A stretch of 64,000 bases of DNA, taken from the NCBI GenBank assembly GCA_027946555.1, contig JAPEVC010000065.1, positions 1-64,000 on the forward strand, written 5' to 3'. Both the position numbers and the translations under genes were made by a program. Source of the stretch: Gnomoniopsis sp. IMI 355080 (lineage: Eukaryota > Ascomycota > Sordariomycetes > Diaporthales > Gnomoniaceae). Below the pieces are notes generated by a model. It ran no database searches and was not told where the DNA came from. It was given only the letters and a program-made list of their open reading frames with translations. Shown in pieces: positions 46,410 to 57,110 of this stretch (the first letter of the stretch is position 1; every line of letters begins with the position of its first letter).

Positions 46410-46776
46410 ATGTCTCATCCCATCAAGAACGTGCTTGACAAGGAGTATAAAGATCCCGACAAACTCGAGGAGATACTGAACGCGACTGTTGGAGCGGGTG
46501 AATGGGGCCCAATCGAGGCAAGTATTGTATTTATGCGGACTCGATGATGCCTCGGCTTCGAGACTGCTATCTTGATCCAACGCTGACTGACGCAGATGGT
46601 GGGCGGCCATTGTTGTATATATACGAAGAAAACACTTACCAAGGTAGGAAACGTACTCTTGACCCTTTCAGCTTTTCATGCACCCATTTCGTGTGGCTAA
46701 CTCGCATTACTTTCAGGAGCAGTTGGAGAATATAGAAGCGAAAGCAAAGTTCCATTATAAAAATGGGGCAGAGTGA
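46410..46776 (+). CDS. Small unknown protein with a GC-AG intron
   Basis: Exons are 46410-46517, 46596-46643 and 46717-46776, giving 71 residues; an upstream in-frame Met would lengthen the start. The first intron uses the donor GCAAGT after GAG, matching the known minor GC-AG class, with CTGAC and CAG at its end. The second is a normal GT-AG intron. All joins are phase 0 and the product reads smoothly from LEEILNATVGAGEWGPIE to VGGHCCIYTKKTLTKEQLENIEAKA. It is hydrophilic with no signal peptide. It lies between the start of the CorA-like gene and the end of the kinase gene. No family is recognised. Confidence 0.5.
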
Positions 46777-46934
46777 ATAGCTCGTCTATTGCAAAAGGGG
46801 AGAGGGGTACCAATAATGAAAGGCATCGTGTTATCATAGCATCATTATAGCCGTGGGATTGTGCCATTACCAAAATCAAATTGAGTGATCCTCGATGAGA
46901 ACCTCCGCAGTTTCCCAAGATCCAGCCGCATAAC

Positions 46935-49168
46935 TCATTGACCACCGAAGCCCAGTCTTTTCTTCAACCAGGAGAATCTTGACCCTTTCTTAAATGCTTC
47001 CTTAGCCGTGGCGCCTTGCGACCATACAATTGCTTCGGGCTCTGCGTTCTTGATGACAACCTTGTCCGGTGTTGCGTGCTGTAGCGCGTAATCGGGATTA
47101 TCCTCGCATTGTCGGAACATGGTATGTAGATTCCTCCTGACAACCGAGCTGCTGTGGCGCTTCTTTTTGTCTACGACGATCATGCTTGATCCGATGTAGT
47201 CGAGAAACGCTGCCATGTATCGAGTACATTGTGGTAGAGTCTTGAGATATTTAAGCCACTGTTGGCAAATCAGTAAGTTTCTCGAAGCTTTGTTTTTGGG
47301 AATTTTCAGCATCGTTACTCACATCTACCACTGACTCTTTGACAATTGCATGGCGCTTGTCATTATCGCCTTGAAGACAATAGAAAACGTCTGATACGAA
47401 TTGCTTCCGGGATCCTCTTTCCTCGCTACGCTTGGTCCGAAAGTCGATTATACCTTGTGAGCCACAGAGTTGCCATGTCATGAATTCTAGATAGACACAT
47501 CCAAGGGACCAGATATCGAATGGCCTAGATATTTCCTCTTTTAAATCCCACTCTGGAGCCGCATATGTGTAAGTCATTTCAAAGTCTTGCTCTTCCCAGG
47601 GTGAAATTTTAGTTGTCAGTTCAGTATGGAATGTAGTCAGTCCAAAGTCAGATATCTTCAGGTTTCCCTGACCATATTTGTTCTCATCTTGTTCAAACCA
47701 GAGGATGTTTGGGGGCTTTATGTCCCCGTGTCTGCCACAATCCTTGTTGTCCCCTTTTGAGAAGGCGTGCAGTTGTCTCCCGGAGTTAATAGCTGCATGT
47801 TGAGCGGGAATCATGCTTGACAGCGGTTGGACTTCATCAATTTCCCCGAGGGAAAGTCTTGCATGGTGAATTCCTTCCAAGCCGTCTGCAATGCCCCAAC
47901 ACTGCTGTGCGAGCCAGCACACGGACTCATGGGTCGAGGCCGTGTTGCTTCCGCGAGGTCGGTTCCAAAGATCCGAAAGGTTGCCACCATTTGCCCATCT
48001 GAATAGTAAATGATATTTGTTGTCGTATTTGAATGTTGTGAGAAGTTCGACAAGATGGGGCTTCTCTTTGGCCCTAATCTTCATGAGAGCTTTGACTTCT
48101 AAGCAGAAATGCGTTTGGCTCCTGGTATTTCTGGCTTCCAGCGTTTTCAGAGCAAAGTACTCATTTTCCTGTTTCATTAAGCAATGCAAATGGGTGAGAA
48201 TTAGCTAACTTATCTTTATTCACTTGGTATCAATTTTAGTTGAGATGTCCGCCCCAGAATGATGTTCTTACCCTTTGATTGAATTCATGGTGAGCAGGGT
48301 GAATCATCACACGCACAACTTTGGAGTTCCCTGAGCTAATTTGTTCCTTGGCATTGTACGAAGTGAAAGGTAACACGTTGCGGTTGTCCAAAGTCTCTGC
48401 GACGTACTCATCGGCCTGATGAGAACCTGCCTGCCCGTTGAAGCGCGATCTACCCGAATTCGATCCGAAGTCCCTTCCAAGCGGTTTGAATATTGGTGCC
48501 TTGATGAGGAACTGGGTCATGTCAAAATTCCGTTTTTGAGAACTTGTCCAACCCTTGAAGCATTGGATAGCGACAACTAGCATGTCATGTCTCCGAGCCA
48601 GTTGAAAATCCAAGCCTTGTTGGTCACGCTGGGCCAACGGCAAGTCGTTGTCGCGAATATTCTCCTCAACGATACCGGGTATTAAATCAGGCTCATCCAT
48701 TAGGACGAGGATCGAGAAGACCTGCCTAGCGAAGCCTCGACCATTGTTCTGAGGTCCAAATACATAGTTGATGACTTTGCGGGTCTGAGATGCGAGTGTA
48801 GGAGCCGCATGTACCGAACAATATTCGGCAACATTGGTTTCGTTAATAATGCTTTCTAGTGCATTCCTTGGCAAGAATGATGTCTTTCCATCGTAGTAGG
48901 ACTTTTGGAATGCTTGATTTAGCCGGGTTTTAAGGCTGTCGGTCACTGGTGTTGGATTCATAGAGTGTGCCGATTTAACCAGGGACGTCTCAGTCTGAGG
49001 AAATCTGGCAGGCGAGCTTTGGACGGGTGATTCTGTCAGATCAGAAACGCCTATCATAGGACTTTTGTTGAACTCCTCGTCCTGATTGTTGAAATCTTTG
49101 CCCAAGGGTTGTTGCTGATGCCCATCTCCCTCAAAGCTTGGTGGTGCCCAGGGTGTATTGGTCTGCAT
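46935..49168 (-). CDS. Protein kinase with long N-terminal domain
   Basis: Exons are 49168-48272, 48168-47323 and 47258-46935 (phase 0 joins), giving about 688 residues. The N-terminal 280 residues form an unknown helical domain. The kinase lobe starts with ENEYFALKTLE (Lys307, ATP anchor). The catalytic loop is HGDIKPPNIL at 446-455 (Asp448), where Gly replaces the usual Arg of HRD. DFG starts at Asp473 and an APE-like AAPEWD follows, then DIWSLGCVYLEF. The remaining C-terminal part includes a Lys-rich tail. Key catalytic residues are present, so it is probably active. An in-frame Met at 49264 exists. A short first exon near 49285 with an intron into LNSMQTN is also possible. The target is unknown. 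Confidence 0.82.
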
Positions 49169-49264
49169 GGAGTTTAGCTCGATACAAGACAACCAATGCT
49201 CTTCTGACACATGAATGTTTATTGTTCTGTAGAGAAGATTCGCTGACCTGAGACATGTCTCCAA

Positions 49265-50216
49265 AAGAAACGGGACGAATCATGTCACTTGCATTGCAGT
49301 GGACGAAATGTATCACGAGTAGATAAAGAGCAGTAAGGCGTGATCCCAATCACCCGTGGACAGCATATAAGCGGCTCATGCAGAACCCGATGATACTGAA
49401 TTCGACCATCTTGATACATCTTGCCCAGCAAGAACAGAGGAACAGCCCGATACTTATGTGGTACCTCATTTCAATTTCGTACTCTGCTTGTCAAGCCGAC
49501 ATTGTATGAGGCTGAAGCCCGAAAAAACTGAGCGCTTCAAGCCATTTCCCCTCCCGAGCATCCTGCTGAAAAGCTATCTTTCTCCTTAGTAATTCTCGAA
49601 AAAGATCACATGTGGTAGGGGGCCTCAGCAACATGGTGTGCACACCGGAGGCTCCCCAAGGAGGTGGTCAGATTTCGATCGCTGCACTCACACTACTCCA
49701 TGCTTCATCGTCCTGCCCTTGCAAATTTGATTTCTTCTTGGTTGCTTTTGGTACCTAAAATGCACATCCTTCAGGCTATACAAGAATGTCGTGCTACCCT
49801 ACTTCTGCGGGTGCATATGGCCGAGGACGTCCTTTCACCCGACCGCTCAGCACCTGGTAACGCCCAGGCGAATTGCTGACTATTGAGAAGCTGCATATGA
49901 TTCAGGGAAAAAATGCCTGTCAATATAAGCATGCATCCAACCCACCCCCTTTCTCTGTCATGGAACGTTTCGCTTTCCGAATCGTGGCTGTGTTGCGCCT
50001 TCCTGCGGTCGTAACCCCATGTCCGGCACGGGGAGGATCGACGGGGTCTTTGTATGAGTGCTGTTGTCATTCTTGGATATATGGTAAGGCAATCCTGTCG
50101 AAGTCTGCGCGTGATCGCAAGTGTCCTGTGCGCACATCGATTCTTCCATTTCTGTTTCCGTTCTGCTCTCAAAGTCTCATTCTCCCAAGCTTCCTTCGTG
50201 GCCCACATCCTGTGCA
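49265..50216. other. Intergenic, nothing firm
   Basis: A possible first exon of the kinase gene (minus strand, about 49285-49250, ending MSQ at a GTCAGC donor) lies at the left edge. Other frames overlap on both strands and lack features. Confidence 0.4.
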
Positions 50217-50519
50217 ATGACCTCTAATGCGTAAGCTAGTTCCTTGTTGGCATAAGCGTTCACGGGCTAACTATATGATGTGAATAGGCTGCCCTATAAT
50301 TCACGGCCATCTCATCCTGGCAGTATCATCTCAGAACCTGCGGATCACCATACACAACATCGACAGACCATCATATCAAAACGGATCAACCCAACCAAAT
50401 TGGAGCGCCTCTTGGACCGAAGATTCGGAGATGGTTACCAAGTCGTGCTTCAACAAGACCGGCTAGTCGTCACTGCAACGAGACGCCTTTCAGTAGGGGA
50501 AATAAATAGCTGCGCTTGA
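50217..50519 (+). CDS. Small unknown protein, two exons
   Basis: A 14-nt first exon (50217-50230) joins 50288-50519 over a 57-nt intron (GTAAGC...GCTAAC...TAG), giving 81 residues. The C-terminal half (INPTKLERLLDRRFGDGYQVVLQQDRLVVTATRRLS) looks like a folded helix-strand-strand unit. The first half is polar with many His, Pro and Ser. No family is recognised and the tiny first exon is the weakest part of the model. Confidence 0.4.
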
Positions 50520-52370
50520 ACATCGCGATGTGAGGGTATATACGACATGATCATAGCCATAAGTACTAGGAACGGAGAAGCGTGTCTGAGGTGGTAACTC
50601 GAGTGTGACTAGAACACAGCCTTATTGTGAATTCAATCATATCTTCCAAGACCATCGAACGACCGAGGCTGTGTCAATGAAAAGTGCGCGACAGGCCTGC
50701 CATCGAGCGTGCGATCGAAAGACTTCACCTTTCGTGTTTACGCGGTTGAGATGGCGCACTTAGGCAAAGTGCCAGACTAGGCGTACTCGTACTCGACCAA
50801 CCCAGAAGAGTCAGAGGTAAGAAAATATGCATTTTAGATTACGGAAGAACATAAAGAGCGAAGATATCCACCTTTCCTGTCGATGGAGAGGACAGGCAGC
50901 AGAACTTCGCGGCCCCTCATGCGGCCAAATGATGCGCCTGCCAGCCCTAGCAAGAGGGTGGCTCGAGTCCATTTGATGAGCTGACCCTGGATCTCACCCT
51001 GCTGACGCAAGTGTGCACACCATTTATGCAGCCAACACGTCAAGTCGACATTGAAACCTTCAATTACTATTGGAGGATTTACGCCGCCTCGAGTGACTAT
51101 CTTCATGTGGGCTAGGTCACTCGGTGGGCTGAAAAGCCGTCAGCCTACCAACCTAGGGAACTAATGGAACAGCATCGCAGGGCCATTGCAGGCCAAAGGA
51201 GCTTGCTTACCTTGATCATGTTTCTTTCTCGAGTATGTTGTATTGGGAAAGATTCTGTGGAATCAGGAAAGCTCGACAAATTCAAACTTGGTGAGTACTC
51301 TGTACATGGCCCAACCTTGAGAGAATACTTCACATTACACGGAGTTCTTCCAGGAAATACGTTCATAGACCACCTTGATAGAGGGATTCTATGAACGTCT
51401 CGATAGCCGAGTATTCCGTATCGCCCGCTTTCACAGGATATGGGTTAAGTATCGAGCCGTCCGCATGATCTGATTATGGCGCTGCCTCTGCACGGCGCAC
51501 AGCCAATTTACCTGCCCAGGTGCCCAGGTGCGGCATGTTTTATTGTCTCCACTGTCTCTTCTTCCTGGAACTTGATTTACGTCGGACCTCTTTGAAATAT
51601 CATCGGGAAGGTCTCATTTTAAATTGATTGGCTTTCTTAACTACATTGCTCGTCTGAATTTCTTGGTATAGCTGTGCAGTGCAGATTGTTCATGTTCTGA
51701 GCGTGGAGACACACTCAACGGCTGATGGTTGTTTTCTGGACTTAAATTGCGTGTAAAATTTCCCCCGCTGAGCATCTCCTCAATATGATCATGTAAATGC
51801 TTCGTTGTAACTCGCAAGGATCCTTGACGTGAAAACTTGTGGGCCGATCTGGTGCATTTTATAACGATCTCTCCACATACTTAATATTATATCTGTTGAT
51901 TTTTACTTCTCTCCGTCTTTCGATTATTTAGGCAGTTTGATCAGACTTTACTCAACTTTCTAAGGCTTGGCTTCTAGTGACTGAATGTAGCCGAATCATC
52001 ATTTGCTATTCTTTCGAAGGACACGTCCTCCAGCAGTTAGGGTGAAGCGAGCATCTTTTCAGTCTTTGAGGGTCCAGAGATCCTCGGCTCATCCTCGAGA
52101 TCAGTTTGTACGATTATCCTATGTAGCACTTCGATTCAGGAATATATGTGTTGGTCACCAAAACCCGTGTAAAGCGACTGAATGATACCAGCAGCCTCCC
52201 TTCATATACAATCCTAAACTGCTTGCTCACAACATTGTGACAGGCTCTCAGAAACTTCTACGTATATAGCATAGAGAATGGCCATATGAACTGACTAAAT
52301 TAACATTACCAGGACTCTACGACAGGTCTATTGGGGTATGTGGACAGAGTACCGTCGAACAGCCTCATAT
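50520..52370. other. Long intergenic region, nothing recognised
   Basis: Frames at 50834-51106 and 51145-51394 show no family features. Around 51540-52000 the sequence is T-rich. Confidence 0.5.
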
Positions 52371-54439
52371 TCACTCAATCGTAACGCGTACACCTTTACT
52401 TCCGGCCGCCGGCATAGGAACTGTCACTGCAAGTAGACCAGATTAGCATGACACATTATTCCCGCTTCCCTATCGTCACCGGGGGGAGAAACAAGGCTTA
52501 CTGTCAAAATCATACACAACGTCTTTCTCCGTTGTCTCGTACAGCGCCATATTGGGAAGCACACGCAGTGCTAGGGCAGCCAAAACCAGATGTAATTCGC
52601 ACAGAGCCAGACTAGGGAAGAATTTGTCAACAAAACATCCGGAAATCCTGAGAGGCAAAGCCAACCGGCCTCTTCGGTTCCGAAGAAAAGAAGGACACTC
52701 ACTTCTTGCCCATGCATGCGCGAGGTCCTCTCGAAAATGACATGGTCCCCTTTTCCAGGGCTTTGTTCCGTCCACCGTCCTCGTCGAGCCACCGCTCCGG
52801 GATAAAAGCATGCGAGTCCGGGAACATGTCCTCGTTGTGATGATTGATGAAATTCGACATGGCCATAGCGGATCCGCGGGGAATCACTAGCTCGACCGGC
52901 TTCTTTTGAAACTCGCCGCGGTAGACGAGGTCTTCCTCGGGTGCTTCCAGTGCGATGGGCCCCGAGACTCCATAGGACAGACGGAGGCCTTCCTGGATCA
53001 CGGCACTGAGATAGGGCAGCTTTTCGAGGATGGTCCAACGCGGTAGATTCTTTGGGTCATCGATGTTGGCACGGAGTTCAGCCACAAGCCGGTCCAGCAA
53101 ATGGGGCTTGTCCAGGAGATGGAATGTGATCACAGCAAGCGTCCAACTTGTCGTCTCCGTTCCAGCAGCTGTGACGGTGATGGCCTCGTCTGCGAGCCGC
53201 TCCGGTCTCTTTTCATGGTCCTCCAAGTCCGACTTCAAGAGTGTTTCGAAGATCGTGGGCCGGTCGAAATGAATTCCTGCGTCTAGCTTCGCCTTGGTGT
53301 CAAATGCACGCTGTGGGATGGTGACCTTCAAGGAGCGGACGACGAAGGCAATGTCTTTCGGGAGGTAGTCGAGGAACCTGACATGGTGTCAGTCACGTGT
53401 GAATTGAAAAGCAGATATAGTAATTCCTCGGGCGAAACGGCTGGTGGAAAGTAAAGAGACACCAAGGAAATTCTTCCCTTGTAACATACCATACAGCCAC
53501 ACCTTGCAACTTGACAAGAAGAGGGAAAAACTTGAACACGAGCGTGTATTTGATCATAGCAAGTGTGGGCTCGCGAAAGTTAGGGTACCACCCATCTTGC
53601 TGCAGGAATCCATTACTCTCGCCAAAGCAGTAGGTGAATATCACGTCGGACGTGAAGCAGCTGTACGCCGTAGTGACATCGATAGGTCCTTTGCCCGACT
53701 CAGCCAAGAGTTGGTCACAGAGACGTGTGACAAAGCCGTGGATCTCATCCTCTAGTTGAGCAATCATGCCGGTCGAGAACATCTTCGCCAACGGCGCGCG
53801 GCGTGTTCTAGAGGGATATGTGTCAGCCCATATATAACTTTGAGGACCTATTCTATGTCGATGTCCAAAGACTAGTTAGTCTAGTGGGATGGGGGCCACG
53901 TACTTGTGGAGATCGTGTTCCTTCGCACCGAATGTATTCGTTATTCCAACACTAACCATTATATTAGCATGGGATCTCTTTTCACGGCGCTTCTATCTCT
54001 TACCCGGATCCATTGATATGATGCATGGGTTTGTCACGCTTGCGACCACCAAGCGCGAATATCTCATCGGCGAATGCAATATCTGAACAGTGTATCTCCC
54101 AAGGATTTATTCGTACAATTGGGCCTACAAATGTTTCAATATTTCTCCCCTGGCAATGGCTATGTTCCTGACTACCAATAGAACCAATAGAAAAGGTGAT
54201 GACAAGGACGTACCATATTTGTCATGCATGGCCTTGATCGCATGGGTGTATCGTCCTCCCAAAATAATATCATGGTAGAACTCGGGCAGGTATGTCGCTG
54301 CTGCCAATCGCGGCCCTGGAATCTTATGCAGCGGATGGAGTGGAGATATGTTATAGAGAGCTTGCAGGATGTAATAGGTGATCCAAGCGGCGACGAGGGC
54401 TGAAGCCCAGAGGATCGGGCCCGGAACGTAGGATTGCAT
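52371..54439 (-). CDS. Cytochrome P450 (P450-3), seven exons
   Basis: Exons are 54439-54214, 54124-54004, 53951-53904, 53807-53490, 53377-52703, 52611-52502 and 52426-52371, giving 517 residues with every phase consistent. The N-terminal anchor (residues 9-28) leads into SPLHPLHKIPGPRL. The stretch YGPIVRINPWEIHCSD spans the first splice. The I-helix is AGTETTSWT, the K-helix ExxR is EGLR, and the heme loop FSRGPRACMG has ligand Cys459. The ending VPMPAAGSKGVRVTIE after the last intron is typical. It is closely related in layout to P450-2 (26.7-28.6 kb). The nearest upstream gene is the divergent Pth11-like receptor. The substrate is unknown. Confidence 0.9.
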
Positions 54440-55627
54440 TGTTTTCTGGACTAGGATTTAGAGTCAGTTGCTGCTCGACTCGACGAGAAAGCATGTATAA
54501 GGTTGCGACGCCTGCATGGAGGTTGAGCTAGGGTCTGGAGTCAATTTGCCAGCTCGATTCGGAAGAGTAAATTGACGACCTGCACATGAAGAGGGAGACA
54601 CTTGGGGGCTGGAAATGGAAAACAGAAGACTTCAGACCCTATTTTGAAAAGAACCCGTTTAGTTAGACCTCGGCCAATTCGAGATCAAGGGAATCCATAC
54701 TGTGTCCATATTTGGGTTAGTTCCTCGAGGTGCAGCGACGGAGCTCTCCGTCCATAACTACGTATTGAGATATTATTCTCTACGATCCCAATGAATTGGT
54801 AGCTGACCCATAAGAACTTGCGAGGACGTTCCTTGGGGAGTTGGGAGTAGTGGACCTTTGCACCCTAGATTCATCAGTTCGCGAAAGCTTGTGAGAATGC
54901 CTCGATTCCAAAGTTGTGAAAGGTCCGAAGCTCTTGAGTCATGCTTGCTCATGTCTGTCACATCACGAAGTTGCCTGGGGAGTCTGCAGTCCTAGGAAAT
55001 TACTGTATGCGCGTTGGTAGCTGAAAATGGTTATTCGCGAGTCGTCAGTGCAGGGCCACCTTGCTGCGGGATCTGTACGCGCCTGGGCGTATGCACTAAG
55101 TGATAAACCCAGACAAGCCTATAGGCTTGAGTTCGACAAAATAGTGGATCGCAGCTATGGAATACATACTTTGGGGAAGCTGGGGTCTACGACTCCATAT
55201 TGTGAAATTATACTTTAAAAGCGGATTCTCCCGAGGCTTATAGTCAAGGGAACCACTCTTCCTCCTCCGATGTAGCAAAAGATCCGCGTGCATCTATATG
55301 CCTGTGTCGGTAGACTCGGTCCGGAGCTCGTAGCCAAGCAGCCAAGCAAGATGGCCATTTTCCCTCACTTTACATACGACCCAAGGCTAGACTTTCTCCA
55401 AGGATTTACTCTGGACAATATGCCTACAACACTAGATCCTGCTATCTGAAGTCTCTGACGTTGTATTTCGTAGTGTCTCCAGTGATACTGGCAGGCGACG
55501 CGAGCCGGATCTCATTTTTTTTTTACATCTACACTCCAACTGGCAATTGAAGGACCCTATTGATAAAATCGCTCAATCCAGAGTCGAATAATCGTTCCAT
55601 TCGGTGTGCACCAATTCTGTCTTCAAA
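54440..55627. other. Divergent intergenic region
   Basis: This lies between P450-3 (-) and the Pth11-like gene (+). A poly-T run sits near 55516. No coding exon is supported. Confidence 0.5.
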
Positions 55628-57110
55628 ATGACTTGGAACGCTGACATCGATCCGACGAACCGAATCATTCAGCCAGCGGGTCTACCGCTGGCAGTCATAT
55701 CCACTTCGTGCGTCTTTCTAGTTTTGGGTCTTGTCTTCACCGGAATTAGACTCTATATTCGAGTTATCGACCGCGTTTTTGGGTTGGATGATTGGTTAAT
55801 GGCAGGTGGATGTGTGAGTCTAACAGAAACTGGAATCCACGTTGCGTTATTATTCGAGAGGAAGCATGAGCTAATACTATATGTCTGTTCCAACTCACAG
55901 CTCACTTACATCGCAGCAGTCGGAGTCGCTATCGCCGCAGAGCTCTTAGGCATCGGAACCCTGGACCGAGACCTAAACCAGTGGCAATTCGAGGAAAGCA
56001 AACGAATACATACAGCATGGTTGTGCGTCTACGTTATTCCAATGTGTCTCGTCAAGGCGTCCATTTGCATCACTCTCCTTCGCATAGTCGAAACACGGAT
56101 TACGCTGCGGTATGTCGTGTATGGACTCCTGGTTGTGATATGCCTGGCATTCATTGCTACATTCGTCGGCACCCTGCTTCAATGTCAGCCGCTCGAGGCT
56201 CAGTGGAAGCCTCAGCTGGTCACGGAGGGAAAAGCTACGTGTGCGCCTATTGAAATATTTGTTTCGCTGGGCTACATTGCCACTGTAGCGGTGATCGCGA
56301 TTGATGCAAGTCTGGTGGCAATACCAGCCCTGGTTTTGTGGGATTCTTTGATGTCTACCACGCAGAAGTTGCAGGTTTTCGCAATGTTGTCGGTTGGTTC
56401 GGCGTAAGTCTCGCTCCTTTGATCACTTATGTTGCAAACATGGTCAAGCCCTCGATTACGGATGGATGTCGAACATCAAAATTGGCTAACAGTCTTGCGG
56501 CGCGAATAGAGCGTCAGTGATTACTATAGTTCGAATTCCCTTCGTTAAGCGATACAGCGATACGGAAAACCAACATTGTAGGTCGACCTTCCCGTGCTGT
56601 ATCTATGGCGATCGATCGACGATGGGAGGGATATACACCCAAAGACATATCTAATGTTTTTCTCCAGACTGGATCGCCATGATCGTGCTCTGCTCCCTCG
56701 TAGAGACTGGCATTGGTCTAATCGCCCCCTCGTTCCCTCATCTTCGCCGCCTTGTGATGCTTCACAGGTCTAAAGATCGCCCAAATGAGCCCAACACCGA
56801 CGACATCATTACCATTGGACGATTTCGGCGGTCGCGAATACCAAGATTCACGCACAGCTCGTTCAAGAACCCCACAGATATCGGCATCAGCTTGACCACG
56901 ATCCAAGCAAACGCGGATGGTCCAACTATGTGGAGGAGCACACAAGAACACCGGGGCGGCTCGGATGACGGGGAGCTGCTGGAACGTCATGAAGGCCAAA
57001 GTATAGGGACGGTTCATGCTTACACAGTAGATTACGAGCATGAGTCGGATAGGAACTCATCAATACTCGAAGGCAAGCAATCCGTTGGGATGCGGAGCGG
57101 GAACCTTTGA
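55628..57110 (+). CDS. Pth11-like seven-TM receptor (fungal rhodopsin-like integral membrane protein)
   Basis: Exons are 55628-55813, 55901-56403, 56510-56577 and 56668-57110, giving 399 residues. Seven hydrophobic helices can be traced: LAVISTSCVFLVLGLVFTGI, LTYIAAVGVAIAAELLGI, LCVYVIPMCLVKASICITLL, VVYGLLVVICLAFIATFVGT, VSLGYIATVAVIAIDASLVA, VFAMLSVGSAASVITIVRI and WIAMIVLCSLVETGIGLIAP. Family signatures are DDWLM after TM1, ILQ/QC-type CQPLEAQW after TM4, and the ETGIGLIAPSFPHLR ending. The first intron (87 nt) would read through in frame, but splicing gives the better TM layout. The Ser/Arg-rich tail is cytosolic. Relatives sense surfaces or metabolites; no CFEM domain is present. Confidence 0.88.

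Noticed and set aside
50834..51394. Opposed short frames at 50834-51106 and 51145-51394
   Set aside because: No family features, no splice-supported extension, and no start context of note.
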